Part shown: positions 33,700-57,066 of the stretch, piece after piece
How positions within the stretch are numbered: position 1 is the stretch's first letter
How the letters are laid out: the number at the start of each line of letters is the position of its first letter
Assembly (NCBI RefSeq): GCF_040054535.1
Contig: NC_090780.1
Coordinates: 13,111,501-13,175,500 of the forward strand
Source of the DNA: Antennarius striatus
Lineage: Eukaryota > Chordata > Actinopteri > Lophiiformes > Antennariidae
DNA length: 64,000 nucleotides
Direction: 5' to 3'
Notes under the pieces: generated by a model
Database searches by the model: none
The model's input: only the letters and a program-made list of their open reading frames with translations
Told to the model about the DNA's origin: nothing
Made by a program: the position numbers and the translations under genes

Positions 33700-35738
33700 C
33701 TTTTGCAGTAGGTAAGCAATGGAAAAAGATCTACTGCATCCAGTGGTGCATGAAGTAAGTACTGACAACATCGTAATCATCATTAGTATAATCAATGCAA
33801 TGTGCAATGCTGGTCAAAAATGCCTGCAAGGTGATGGAATGGGAAATAGACTCCATGAGGATGGTGGCTGAACCATGTTCTCTGCCAAATGGCCCTGGGG
33901 AGGAATAATGCAGAATCAGAGTCATTAAATGGATGACACAAATCTATCTGTTTCCTTTATTTAACAAGCTGTAATACCCACTGATAATAAAACGTTGCTT
34001 CCAAGATTAACAAAAATTACATTCCGGCATCAGCGAAAGGTAAGAAGTTGTATCCAGGTTAAAAATAAATGATGAAAAAGCTTATTTTTGCTAGTAATTG
34101 ATTTTTTGCTCAAATAATTTTGTGCATTTTGCATAATTTGACCACAAAATTATGTTTCTGTTCAAGGATTTTTAGGATTAAATCCATCCATAATACAGCT
34201 ATAACAACAGAGTTCAAGTTACTGGACAGGAGTTGGAACCAAGCATAGATGCAGCCAGTACTTTCCTCTGTTTCAGTTTAATTTTTGTTTGAACATATCT
34301 TGTGCATTGCTTAATTCGGAGTGATTGCACATTTTTGCAGTCTCTTAAAATATTGACAGTCAGTCTAACTATGTCTAACTATGTTGGTTACAGTCTAACT
34401 ATGTTGGTTACACGACCTAGATTATCACTCTAAAGAACAATGGAACTGAAATATTGTGTAAAAAGGTTGAGTATATTGAGTCAGACACAGGTGATTGCTT
34501 TGCTAAAATGCAAAACAAAAAAACCGAGTGTAAATTTTCACAATTAAAATTAGCTTGGGCATGTTAGACATGGGATTCATTCTGCAAAGAAATTCTTTTA
34601 ATATCGCAACTAAGCCCGGACATTTCAGATCACCTCTATATTTGCTTTGGATGTGAAATGGATCAAAGACCACATGGGTACACTTATACAGTATTTGCTC
34701 TTTGCAACTGTACAAAGGGCAGGTGTTGCACGTTGATACACATCAAGTAAGAAAGCTATCAAGCACTTTTACTGTGCAATAACACAACTTTATCAATGTA
34801 TGATGACAGGAACTCTATTTGGACCACTGGAACAATCACCACATGGAACAAAAACTTCAGTTACCATAAATCTTCACCCTGATAATTTGAATACTTCATG
34901 TACCATTAAAATAGAAGACTTCTGAGAGATTTGTTACCCTGAAAGTAGTAAATATTTACTCAGACACTTCAAGCAATTGTGATGTTTCTCAGTTCAGTTA
35001 CATCAGCATGTTAACACCTTCATTTCATATAGTTTGGATTAATTGACTATTCTCTACAGCTAATTCTGTCCTTGTGATCTGAAGCCTTTTCCAACATTTA
35101 ATATATGGTTCAGTAAGGTGTTATACATATTATTGGCTGATAACTGTTATCTCCTCTTCTTTCAAGGTCTATAAAGATATGAGTAGAAGAATGCATTGCT
35201 ACTAGGCAGTCAGTCAGTGCACGTGCAATTGCCATTCAAAACAAGATTAATATGGGAAAAACATCATAGATATATAAATTGTAACTGCAATGACCTGTAA
35301 CTAATAGTTTAGAACTGACAGGCACATACAAGGACAACTGAGGTAATTCAGCAACAGAAAGAAAATCGAACCAACACTTCAGGAAAGTGAGTGATTTTAA
35401 TTGTATTTTGCGATCTCGCCAGATAATAGTCAGCCTTAGCTGAGGGGACTGACTGAGTCCAGTCTGTGTGGCCTCTATGACATTGTGAATCAACCAAGTT
35501 TGTGGTATACTCTATGTGTGTCGAATTGACGGTGATGAAAACAAGCAATTTAGATGTTTTGTAACTGGAAAATGTGACTCTCGATGAAATTCTTTTTTGA
35601 ATGATAGGTAGACAGACAGACAGAAAGACAAGCAGACACTATATTGATCCCGAATGAAATTAGCACATAAAATAGGATTATTCAAAACTAAATTATTTTA
35701 GTCTACTTTTCAGTTATTAAAATAGTTAATTAATACTT
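33700..35738. other. Intergenic, no gene seen
   Basis: AT-rich sequence. A degenerate (ACAG)n stretch at 35608-35635 is followed by TATTGATCCCGAATGAAATTA, a common SINE-tail remnant. Nothing else is recognised. Confidence 0.4.
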
Positions 35739-36215
<477 letters not shown>

Positions 36216-36459
36216 TTTTACAAAAGATGCGTTCGTGACTCGCTTCAATAATCGAAACGAGGAATCAAGCCGCGGTACTATAACTTTACAAACGGCCCGA
36301 ACCCTAGATGAGACCTGAGTGTTTGTTTTTTTATCCCACGGTCAGTGAATGCAGCTTGAATAAATGACACGCCCCTTCAGTCTGTTAGTTACCGCCCACA
36401 AAGCTGCTCAGCCAGGTGACAGCTGAGCCAGGAGGCTATCAGCGCGGTATCTCCAATAC

Positions 36460-36699
36460 TACTAGATAGACCGCAGAGCGATAAACGACAAAACCAAGTG
36501 GACCATAAAAGACAACTGCTCGTTGTTTTAGCCTTCAGTTTGTTTCTTTTACAGCCGTTTAATCTGAAAGCCTCTGTGTCACTCGGGTACAGAGTGATCT
36601 GCTAGCAGCTCGGGGGGTATCACTACTAACGTGTGACGCTACTACCAGCAAAGAGCTCCACTGTTTCTGAGTAGGTAACGTTAGACGAGCACAGTTAAC
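36460..36699 (+). promoter_or_regulatory. ahcyl1: ahcyl1 5' UTR and promoter area
   Basis: Moderately GC-rich sequence immediately before the ahcyl1 ATG. No TATA box or clear start site is visible. Confidence 0.35.
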
Positions 36700-45318
<8,619 letters not shown>

Positions 45319-48300
45319 TCTGCAGGGGAACCACATCTTGGCACACATGAATGTCAATGAAACCCAGCGTCATCCATCCATGAGACAGAAGAGATTTGTG
45401 TGTATTGTATTTAATCCTTTTTTAATTCACAGGATGCTCAGCTTATATTTAGGTATTTATTTTACTGGCAGCAGCAATTTCACTCTCCGGCTGCTTCCCA
45501 CAGAAATAAACACGGCACCCAGCGAGCTGTGACGGTAAAGCGTAACCACACTCCACTCGTTTGTGTTTTCTGCCTCGATCTGCTTCTAAACGGTCTGGCT
45601 CTTTGAGTATTATAAGCTTGTGGGGGATTTTCAGTAACGAATCAGTACATCGTGCCAAATAACTGTGACAGCGAAGGGTTATAGCTGTGAAACGTTAATG
45701 GTCATTTGTGTGACTGGTTAAACTTGCATTAAGCAATAGTGTGGATTTAAGAATTGTATTCAAAGGCTTCACACAGAGCATGGACTCTCTTTAGATTCCA
45801 AACTGTTAAAACTCTGACTTCCATGCTTTTTTAGCCTTGTTAGTGTCATGAGTTTTGAATCCTCAGCTGGTTAGTGTCCGAGTACGACAGACAGTAAAGA
45901 CACAAATGGTATAAAAATGAATGACAGAGCACTTTGCAAAAAATCACTGTACCCAGTGCATTTGGACTTTCTTTACAGTCAAGGCTAATAAGGGAGCAGA
46001 CTCCTGATTTAAGCTCCTTCTAGGCTCTTACCGTCCATTGTGGATGAGTAGTTGTAAAACAATGAATTTACTCATCAAAACAACATCATACACTTACAGG
46101 ATTACAGGGTGGTGCAGAAAGCACTTTTGGAGGTCTCTCAATGGTGTTGGGAAAGCACTGATGCACTGTACATGGAGATTTTAAATCTTAGTTATTGAAC
46201 AGTTTCTCAGTTATTGGTGCAGCTCAAGTGAGTCACTTAGCATGAGTGGGTTTTAAAGCTGTACATTAACAGGTGGTCTGTGCTAAACATCAGAAACAAC
46301 TGAGGTTACAGAACAGATTACTCCTCTGACTGTGAAGATTTTTATTAAATTGGCCTGTTGTCATCTGAGGGCTTCATTAGCTCATTTAGCCAACTAATTA
46401 ACTTCCTGTTTGTGCCACCGATTTTAAAGAAGCCTGACCTTATTTAAAATGAAAAGAGCCAACGAATCCTGGTGAAGAAAGTGAATCTCCAGACGTGTTT
46501 CCCATTAGAAGCCAGACCAAATTGGACATAAAAGGCAAATGAATATTTGAAAATAAATTAATCAGGTCACCAGAAAGGGACAATTAAATGTTCTGGTTTG
46601 AATGCTGGATGTTGAAGTATGCAATTTCTTTCTTACAAATGAGCCATAACGATTTAATATGTGATTGTAAGCCCAGATTGTTTGTTTCTGCCTGTGGTCA
46701 AAATAGCTTTAAAGTTTAGTATCTGCTTTGTGACACCATTCCTTCACACATTCCATCCATAATGTACAGAAGAAACAGACATGTAAAATTAGAATGGGTC
46801 ATTATTTAGATTTGCCTGTAAATGTATTTTATTAGATCAGCACTCACTGACCCCAGTGTCCACAATCTGTCGTTCTTATGAAGTCATTATTTACAGTCAA
46901 ACTGTAAAATGCACTAGTTTTAGAGAATTTGATACTCTGCAGCTATGATGAAGCTGCCAAGCTGATGACATAGAGATACTTGATAAAGATAAAAATTGAC
47001 TTTGTTTTTATATCATCACAGGAATTATATGTTGTGTTAAATAAATGATGCCTTTCTATTGAAGATTTTATCAACAAAATGTAATCTTAAATATCCAAAT
47101 GCTCTTGTCCTAAACGTGAGTAAGCGTTGTTGACAATTAATTTACATAGATGACTTTTAGCTTCACTTTCTGTGTTACGTTGTAGTATTGAATTATTACA
47201 GTTAATCTATTTTATTTTTTTCATTGTTTAAATAAAAAGCTTAAGCACTGTTTTCAGATAAATTCACCAACTTAAGATACTAATTCTGAATTTTCACTTG
47301 TAATACTTTTAAAATTTATGGTTGCATTAAATGAATTAGTTGGGTTTCTTTTTTTATTTACACTATGTCTTGTGCATTTAATAGATGTGTGATATTGTGT
47401 ATAGAATAGATGTAGCTCGATTTAAAGCTGTTCTATTTTAACATGCTGTATTTCCTGCTTGTGGTCTGTGAGGTGATTCTTCTCCAAACAAATGTATTAA
47501 CTGTCCCCATTAGGTCTTTGCCACTTTCTAACCTTATTGATGTATTCATTTATTTACTTGATATCCTTTGGCTTCACCATTTACAAAACCCTGAACATAC
47601 ACAGACTTACAGAAAATTCCTGTATATAATTTTTGCAGTAATTTAATGTCATTAAGATTTTTTTCTCATTTTGCTGTTTAATCCTATAATAAGCTACTTT
47701 ATGCTACTATGAAGTGCTTTTACCTTTACACTAACAGCTTTAAGGACATTATAGCCATAGATATTCAGTGGGGACATACCTGTCAGCCAGATGAGGGCAG
47801 TTACCATTCTGGTTAGTTGACAGTGCCTTGGGACTCACTTAGTAATTCATACTGCCAGATATAACTATGTTCTACTCCACATATAGCGACACCCCACAAT
47901 CCTGCTCATTCCAGGATGTACTCTTAGAGCTATGCAGTAAAAGTAAATTTCCTTGTGTCAAAAGTATTTTTCTTCTGCGGTGGTGAAGAGTTAAATGCAT
48001 TGCTGTAAGACTACTGATCATTTAGAAATAAAGAACATGTATTTTAGTTCAAGTGTGTTCATATTAATTTCTAGTATATGCTGCATCCCAGTTACTTTAA
48101 ACAGTACTTACTCTGTGCTTGTCTTATTAGCACTTAATAGCTTTTTTATAAAGATTTCCTTCAGCTTTCACTCATAAGAAATTTTACCAGAATCTAAACT
48201 TGATAATAGAGCCAAATGAATGTGTTGATTACTTGAGTGTACAGCCCCTCAAATGGGAATAGATGAGAATACCACTGTGATTTGACAACTGTTCACTTTT

Positions 48301-48480
48301 TCATTATTTCAAATTTTTAACATGAAGACAGAGTTCTGATAATTTTTTTTAATAATAGTTATGAAATTTTCCCGTGTTTTTAACCCTTTGATTTAGTTGA
48401 AGTGTATTTTAACAGTATACACTCTATAACATTTCTTTGCACAGCTCTCTTTAATAAACTACTGTATGAATTTGAAAATG
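45319..48480 (+). other. ahcyl1: ahcyl1 3' UTR
   Basis: A long AT-rich stretch without a gene after the ahcyl1 stop. The most distal good AATAAA is at 48453-48458, giving a UTR of about 3.1 kb. Earlier hexamers, such as one near 47230, could give shorter forms. Confidence 0.5.
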
Positions 48481-48951
48481 TCTCAGATGCATCATTTCAG
48501 ACATTCTGCCAACTCAGTACTTATCTAAAATGCATGTATGAATAAGCATACAATATTACCAGAAGTGTTTGCGTGTCTTCACACGCATGTATTCGAGTCA
48601 AATTAAACCATAGGACATTTAATATAATGTCGGTCCACTTTTTGCAGGTTTAACAGCCCCAGCTCTTTCAGGAAGGCTTTCGACGGGTCTGGGATTAGGA
48701 GTGTGTTTATGGGACTTTTTCTAATCTGTGATTGACATGAAGTTTGTAGGTTTGGAGCTGCTAACGCTGCAGAAAGTTGACAACCTGTGCGCCTCAGCAT
48801 CCGATGACAAATTTACAAACGTTTGTAAACGTAATCTGAACGCTTCATGCTTGATTTTATAGGTATGGAAGTAACCAGATGCTAGAACACCTGGATTCGA
48901 TTGTTTGGACAAAGTTCTGAACAAATACGGTACATAGTTTGGTCGTATGAG

Positions 48952-48957
<6 letters not shown>

Positions 48958-49028
<71 letters not shown>
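48958..49028. repeat. (CA)n microsatellite upstream of strip1
   Basis: Thirty-five uninterrupted CA units ending about 70 bp before the strip1 TCTCGCGAGA promoter motif. Confidence 0.95.
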
Positions 49029-49029
<1 letters not shown>

Positions 49030-49095
49030 CTGATAAAATGAGTTTACCGTACTGTACACCGACAGGATGACGTCATCGGGCATAACGCGTCCAGA

Positions 49096-49105
49096 TCTCG
49101 CGAGA
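49096..49105 (+). promoter_or_regulatory. strip1: strip1 core promoter motif
   Basis: A perfect palindromic TCTCGCGAGA, a known vertebrate housekeeping promoter element usually close to the transcription start. It lies 25 bp upstream of the chosen strip1 ATG. Confidence 0.65.
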
Positions 49106-49129
49106 GGATGCAGAGCTAAAAAAAAAATT

Positions 49130-52100
49130 ATGGACGTCTTCGGAAATGGAGCTGGTCTTCCGCTAAACAACAAACAGAGAGCAATGATACCGAACAAAAG
49201 CCGGGGCGAGTTTACCCGTAACCCCAGAAAGGACTCAGAGGTAACGTCCCGTGACGGGAGCTCGGTGATTCATGTCTGCTGGTATTCTCTAACCGAAGCA
49301 GGCTTTGCCTTGTCCGCACGGCGCTAGCTAGCGTTAGCTCCGTCAGCCAGTGGAGGGGCTTCTTCTCTACCCACCCGGCGGCTCGCGCTGACGGCCGCTG
49401 CCGAGGCTCGAGACACTTCTTCCGGTCATGAACCTGACGTTTTATGTGCAGCATTCGATTCGTTGTCCTGTTTGATCAGGGCGGATTATCGATGTAATGA
49501 AGCAGGGGCTAGCTGGCTAACATCAGCCTCAGGCTAGCCTAGAGACTGCTACATGTCAGGAATCCAGCTTGGAATTGTCAACATTCTGCCAGCCAACAGG
49601 TGTTTTTATATTGTGCACTGGTTCGGTGGTTTCTGTCTTTGTTTTGTAAATTCACAACAAACCAGAGAGTTCGTGTTAGTAACACACAGACTAGACTAGG
49701 TCATCGGTAATAATAGTTTAGGATTAATCAAATTTAGAACTCCAATGCTTAACAAATTTCCTTCTGCAGTGTCTGACATCATACATAAATACAGCAAATT
49801 ATAATTTTGCTTAGTTTCAATAATAGAAGCAGCCATGGGGTATTAGAATGAACCAGTTTTAACTTTATTGTCTAATCTTTTTTTTTTATTGTCTCATATT
49901 TTTATTTTTAAAATTGTGCTTCTGTGCTGTGCTTGACTGAATATAATTAACTTCTAACATTGATCTCTGACAATAATTGAGATCTTCATCCTTTTGAACT
50001 AATTTTTGTGGCCTCATTTGTGGCAAATTTTGACTAGTAATGTTCAAGAAATGATATTTTGGTTATGTAGATAGAGTTTTGTATTTCTGTATACCTCAAC
50101 AACTTCTGTGATTAGATGATCAGAAAAGGTGTGTGTTCACAGACATTTTGATAAACATTTGGATTATAACCCTTGAACTGTGTCTTGACTCATTCAGTGT
50201 TGCACACAGGGCCTGTCTGAGTCTCCAGACCTGGAGTTTGAATATGCTGATACTGACAAATGGACTGCAGAGCTGTCAGGTGTGTTTTCTTATATCATTT
50301 CTGTTACCCTGGATCTCTGGACCATTTTCAGACTTTGTGCGCTCAGAATATTTTCATTTTGTTTACGTGTTTCAGAGCTTTACAGTTACACTGAAGGACC
50401 AGAGTTTGCGCTCAACAGGAAGTGCTTTGAGGTGGAGTTTGGAACCTATGGTAAGCAGTTGGTTGTTAACAGTTTGTTTCACTTAGAATGAAGAGGCGAT
50501 CCATCTCATGTCCACCTCCACTGTGTGTGTAGTTTCTGATAAGAAGTGGACGGAGCTGGATGCAGCTCAGCACAGAGCTTATGCCATGCGCCTGCTGTAC
50601 AGTCTGGAGGTGATTGGCCGGGAAAAGAGACTGAAGGTTGCTAGAGCTATTCTTTACATGGCTCAGGGTAAGTTCATGTTACTTTGATTGATTCTGATGA
50701 GAATGAATCATAATAAGAGAGTTAATGCTCAATTAGGGTATTTTATTCTTGGTTTATTCTCTAAGTCTCTCTGAGTGGCATGTTTTGTTTCCCTTCAGGA
50801 ACATTTGCAGAGTGTAGCTCTGAGGTGGAGGTGCAGTACTGGATGAGATATAACATCTTTCTGCTGCTGGATGTTGGGACATTTTCCGCTCTGGTGGAGC
50901 TTCTCAACATGGAGATTGAGTATGTTCTCAATTACAAGTTTATATTCACACTAATGCCAACCTAAGTCACGTACAGTTAGGGGTGGGTGATTGAGTCACA
51001 TAAAACATAGTGAGAAAAACGAGATTGAAGCTAACATGTGCAGTTTGGCTTCATGGATCTACTAGTTAGTGCATTTTTCTTCTGTAAAAGTTTCTGTTGT
51101 AAGAGTCGTATGTGACTATTATTTTGTCCTGTTCAGTAACAGCGCTGCGTGTAGTAGTGCAGTCAGAAAACCAGCCATCTCCCTGGCTGACAGCACCGAT
51201 CTCAGAGTGCTGCTGAACATTATGTACCTGATGGTGGAAACGATACAGCAGGACGACCCAGCTGACAAACCCGAATGGAAAATCATCAGAGAAACATTCA
51301 GAGCAGAACTGGGTAAGGTTGTTGATGTCAAAAGCTGCAGGGAAGACATGGATATAAAGAAAATGTTGCTGACTAATGATTTCCACTCCCTCTCTTCTGT
51401 CCAGGATCTCCTCTGGTCAACAGTGAGCCCATCTCTGTCATGCTCTTCAGTATGGTTACCAAGTTCTGCAGCGGCCACGCTCCTCACTTTCCCATGAAGA
51501 AAGTGTTACTACTGTTATGGAAGAGTATACTGGTGAGAGAGAGAGAAATATCTGTTAACACACACAATGTGACGACAGATAAGAAACGTCTGAACACACA
51601 CACACACCTGTTGATCTTTTCAGTTCACACTTGGAGGGTTTGAACAACTCCAGAGCATTAAGGTTCATAAGCGTGAGGACCTGGGCCTCCACCCGCTCCC
51701 AGAAGACAGCATTCGAGTCATTCGGAGCATGAGGGCTGCGTCTCCTCCTGCATCTGCATCCGACCTCATCGAGCAGCAGCAGAAACGAGCGCGCCGCGAA
51801 CACAAGGTGGACATTTCTGTTTGTTTTCGCTCTCACAACAAACCATAATGTCACATCTGTCTGGCTGCAAATGAAAGATGAATCACTCCCTAACTGTCTG
51901 CCAGTCATGAACAGTGAGGATATTTTATTGAGTCCTTAATATCTCAATCCACAGGATATTTGTTTCTACGTTGATATTTGCTCAAAGACACATGTCTGCA
52001 GCTCAATTTCAGGTCTTAGTCATTAAATTTTGTTTATGCAAACCATTACTGCTACCGATATTAGTGATTATGTATTTTTAAGTGTAATAACTTGTTTTAT

Positions 52101-55100
52101 TTCTTCATTTAGGTCCACATGTAGTGTTGTGTTATATTTTCTAGGTCAGTTTCACTCACCTTGTCCCATTGTCTTCATCCAGGCGTTGATCAAACAGGAC
52201 AACCTTGATGCCTTCAATGAAAAGGATCCTTACAAAGCCGATGACTCTCGTGAAGATGAGGATGACAACGATGACAATGACAACTCCATAGAGCCAGAGA
52301 CGTTCCCTCTAGAGAGGGACGAGGTGATGCCTCCCCCGATTCCTCACCCGCCTTCAGAGAGGATCTCTTTTCCTAAAGGACTGCCCTGGGCTCCTAAAGT
52401 CAGGTACTGCTCAGTCTGACTGTGTGCTAAATGTGTGTGATGTGTGTGACGACACAATCGGAGTAACTGTCATGTAATCAAAGATGGTTAGATTGTGGTC
52501 AGCTTGACATTATTGTTGTTCCTCCTACAGAGAGAAGGACATTGAAAACTTCCTTGAATCAAGTAGAAGTAAATTTATTGGGTACACACTCGGAAAGTAA
52601 GTTTTCTTCCTCACAGAAAATGACTTTTTGATTGTATTGATTTAAATACAATATCGCACATGCAGTAAATCATTGTTATTCATGTTTTGCAGTGATACAG
52701 ATACAGTGGTTGGCTTGCCCAGGCCAATTCATGAGAGCATAAAGACACTAAAGCAGGTACCGTGTTGCTGTTAACTGTTTATCATTCAATCTGTTATTAT
52801 TGAAACAGCATTATGAACTCTAAACTGGTACTAATAGATTTCACATAAATTTTCATCTTTTTTGCAGCACAAGTACATCTCCATCGCTGAGATACAGATT
52901 GCAAAGGAGGAGGAGTTCCAGAAAACACCTCTGTCTGGGGTTAGTAACTGTTTATATGAATTAATCACATATAGGAGCTTTTTAATTGGTTTTATATCCC
53001 TTCCTTGCTCTGAGTGAATGGAATTAAACAGCTAAAAGAAATATTTTCCTTCAAGTCCTAGGCTAAAATTTAGCTTATATATAGTTACTGCTGTATAAAT
53101 TAAATACCAAGGCTTATGATGCATGATTTTTTAATGACTTTACACATCAGCTACTTAAACAACAACACCTGATCAATTCAGAGGAGTTGATGTATTGATA
53201 TATTTTTATAAACACAAAGACAAAGTTATTTTATGTTTGTTGTTTTCTCGCCTCTTCATCAGGGTGAAGAAGAGGTGGAGATGTCCTCCACTGAGCTGCT
53301 CTACCAGGGAATTCTGCCCAGTTTGCCTCAATATATGGTTAGTTACTCATTTTACATTTAGTCCACACTTTGGTGCTATAGACACAGCATTTACAGCATT
53401 CATTATTTATACATTTTATGCTTTTTCTAGCTAAATATTAGAGGTATTATCCAAGTTTTCTCTGTAACGTAGCCTTCTTTTGAATTCTTTGTTGATCGTA
53501 TCTGTTCAGCCCAAACATCAGTCATCTCTGTTCATCTGACTGCTCAAGCAGCCGTTCAGCAGCAGACAAACTTTGGTTTGTGTTTAATTGAATATCAGAT
53601 TGCTCTGCTGAAAATCCTGTTGGCTGCTGCTCCCACATCCAAAGCCAAAACGGACTCCATCAACATCCTGGCAGATGTGCTGCCAGAGGAGATGCCGTAA
53701 GTGATGATGATGTTTCCGGTGCATCGTTGTGTTTATCTGAACAGGGAAAATATCACAACTTTAATTACAGAAAAAAAACTTCACAATAGATTTATGACTG
53801 AAGTAGAAAATAATTACTGGCAACTACTTTATTTTAAAATGTATTAATTTGTGTATCATTACTGGAGTGTTCTTCAAACACGAGCGTTTTGGTTGCTTTA
53901 CTATTTTCTATATTTTTTTCTGCCCACCATAAAATGAGTCATCACTATGTCTCTCAGTTGATAATCAGTTTTTTTGTCTGGAGTATATTTTGCAAACTGC
54001 ACACACAAATCCACATATTCTACTCTTATTGTGTTTTTCAACTTAATCAAGGAGCAATTAAAGATTGTATAGTCAAGGATAGGGATACCATGCTTGGGGC
54101 GCAAATTTTGGGAGCCCCTGCAGTAGATGTGTGGTAGTTATAACTGACCTCTGATGGGTGATTGATTGATCATGTCTGACTCTGCAGGACCACAGTGCTG
54201 CAAAGCATGAAACTCGGTGTCGATGTCAATCGACACAAGGAGATCATCGTGAAGGCCATCTCTGCCATCCTGCTGCTCCTGCTGAAACACTTCAAGCTTA
54301 ACCACATCTATCAAGTATGATTGTCACACACCTCACACCAGGATAAAATGTGAATTCATTTAATTTTTGTATAAATACTTTAGTGTATTATTGCACTTTT
54401 ATTTACATTTCTTCAAATGAAGGAAATGGTTAAATTAAAGCTAATATCTTATTATTGTCCTTATAGTTTGAATACATGGCCCAACATCTGGTGTTTGCCA
54501 ACTGCATCCCACTTATTTTGAAGTTCTTTAACCAGAACATAATGTCCTACATCACAGCTAAAAACAGGTACGGTATGCTCCTCTTTGAATAGTTTAAATC
54601 TTGGCTCCTATTTCCAGTAAATATCAGTGAACTTGATCTTTTGTCTTGTGTTCCTTCCTAACAGCATCTCAGTCCTCGATTTTCCTTATTGTGTGGTGAA
54701 CGAGCTTCCTGAGTTAACAGCCGAGAGTTTGGTGAGTGCTGTGGAGATTTAAAGTTGTGTATTAGGTTTGCTTACAGCACTGTTCCGATGTTGTTTTGAA
54801 CATTATATTTTATCATTTACAGGAAGCAGGAGACAACAATCAGTTTTGCTGGAGGAATTTGTTTTCTTGTATTAATCTGCTGAGGATCCTCAACAAACTG
54901 ACCAAGTGGAAGCACTCCAGAACAATGGTGAGATCTCATAAAGCAGTGTTCACTGTGACAAATCACCAATGAGTTATGACTCAGGGATTATGTTTGAGTC
55001 CTTATCCTGCCATTTCCCCACTAGATGCTTGTGGTTTTTAAGTCTGCTCCCATCCTGAAGAGGGCGCTGAAGGTCAAGCAAGCCATGATGCAGCTGTACG

Positions 55101-55712
55101 TCCTGAAGCTGCTCAAAGTGCAGACCAAATACTTGGGACGGCAGTGGAGGAAGAGCAACATGAAGACCATGTCTGCCATCTACCAAAAGGTCCGACATCG
55201 GCTCAATGATGACTGGGCGTACGGAAACGGTGAGCAGAAACACACACGAGCAGCGTTTGTATATTGTCTGATGAATAATTAGCTCATATATACAGTTTAC
55301 GATATTTACTGTATACATTCATCAGTGATGTCTAGTTGTTTTCACTGAAGTGTCTTTCGTCCTGATTGTCCATGAAAAGAAGATTTTAAGGTGATTCTGA
55401 AGGTTGGCCATCTTTTATCTAGCATATATACATTTTATATACCTCCTGTTTTTTCCCGGAGCAGATCTGGACGCTCGCCCCTGGGATTTCCAGGCTGAGG
55501 AGTGTGCCCTGCGGGCCAACATTGAACGCTTCAACAGTCGCCGCTACGACAAAAGCCACAGTAACCCGGACTTCCTGCCTGTGGACAACTGCCTGCAAAG
55601 CGTTCTGGGACAGCGTGTGGACCTGCCCGAGGATTTCCAAATGAACTATGACCTCTGGCTAGAGCGGGAGGTTTTCTCCAAACCAATTTCGTGGGAAGAA
55701 CTGCTCCAATGA
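49130..55712 (+). CDS. strip1: Striatin-interacting protein 1 (STRIP1/FAM40A)
   Basis: Scaffold subunit of the cytoplasmic STRIPAK phosphatase-kinase complex, which restrains Hippo/MST signalling and shapes actin. Exons: 49130-49240, 50210-50279, 50376-50450, 50533-50667, 50799-50919, 51137-51312, 51405-51532, 51624-51806, 52183-52403, 52531-52596, 52693-52756, 52868-52939, 53263-53337, 53599-53696, 54188-54314, 54467-54567, 54665-54731, 54823-54927, 55025-55229, 55465-55712. Total is 2448 nt, 815 aa (human 837), all in phase. The N1221 region runs from [14 protein letters not shown] through the acidic [14 protein letters not shown] linker, followed by the DUF3402 half ([20 protein letters not shown] to [11 protein letters not shown]). 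The N-terminus [16 protein letters not shown] lacks the human Pro-rich run. An in-frame ATG at 49067 would add 21 residues, but it lies upstream of the TCTCGCGAGA motif, so 49130 (A at -3, G at +4) is preferred. Confidence 0.95.
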
Positions 55713-56710
55713 TAATCAACAGTGGCCATCATGTTCTCATGTGACATAAAGGTTCCAATCAGGAGTTCAACAGCGCTATCACTGATCGATCACAGATCAA
55801 TACATGGTTACATATTCCATGCAGACTGATGGATTTAAATCTCAAAAGTCATCCAGTATAAACTCTCACTCATTAAACCAACCAAATGCTTTTTGTGATG
55901 AGCTTTTGAGAGCTTTCCTGCACTAATACTATCCTAAGTTTTTTTTGTTTTTAAATATCCACTAGGGATTTCATTAGTGAAGGTCCTTACACATGAACTT
56001 ACATATACATGTTCTAGTATGGTGCCTCTAACTTGCTACAGAAGGTCAGTGGGTTTGACCCTGCAGCACTACATGACAGTATGTTCACTTAGACTTTACA
56101 AAAATTATTAGGAATAAGTTTTATTCATTAGTTGATCTTTGTTTTTTGTTGAGGAAATGCTCAGCATTCCCACAGTGTTCATGAACAATCCAGAAACGTC
56201 TTCTTTTGTGGAGACTTATGTCTAATTTACACTGTTACCTGTTAATAGTCATCTGAGGGGGATAAACGTCTGCTCAGCTGACACACCCTCTGTTCTTCTG
56301 ATACTTTTTCAGATGATTTAGGGATTATTTGTATTAATGTGTTTAGCATCCAGATACTGCCCACAAACTGTTGCTCTGGGACCAAGGAGGAAACCATTCA
56401 GACCAAATCTGACCGAGTCGAAGAAAAGAGCAGCCTTTTTTTTTTAACTTAAAAAAGGCATTAGTATCGTTTTGGCTTTGCTGAATGTGGTTTAATGATG
56501 TGGAAGAGGTCAGTGGTTCCTCATCACAGCTGAGCTAAAGCTCATAATTTAATTGCCAGTTAAAGAACCATCATATTTCTTTTTCTACTTTAAAATAGAA
56601 AGAGATTTAAGGAAATAAGAATACATGTAAATTGGGAATTTTATTTATCGACTTAGTATTTGTTTAATGTTGACTCAGATACTGGAATAAAGATTATAAT
56701 GTTGGCATGT
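55713..56710 (+). other. strip1: strip1 3' UTR
   Basis: A non-coding stretch ending soon after AATAAA at 56686-56691. Confidence 0.6.
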
Positions 56711-56815
56711 TGTACTGTTTTTCTGAAATCAAGCTTTGCTCAGTTGTAGCAAACACACAAGAGAATTGGAAGATGTCCAGTCTCTTAAATTAGTGTCGTG
56801 GTTGTAATCACTCAT

Positions 56816-57066
56816 TACATCCCGCGAAGGGGTGATGTAATTGTCAGGGTTGAAAATGAGATGATGACCTTGAGAAAACTAGGTCAAGGTCACATTTTCA
56901 CTTTTATACCTTTTTAGGTACACGTCTCTGAAACCTGTTGAGATACGATCGCAAAACAAAACGCAACATTTTCAGGAAGCCAGACGCGCAAAAATGTGTA
57001 GGTCAGGGTAAGATTTTAAATTCAGGGGTGTCACGGGATGTTACAGTCTCTGACTGCCTTGTTCTG
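56816..57066 (+). repeat. Dispersed fish repeat, copy 1
   Basis: Begins TACATCCCGCGAAG, contains ATACCTTTTTAGGTACAC and GGTCAGGGTAAGATTT, and ends TCTCTGACTGCCTT. A second, interrupted copy is at 62826-63880. The class is not known to me. There is no coding potential. Confidence 0.7.
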
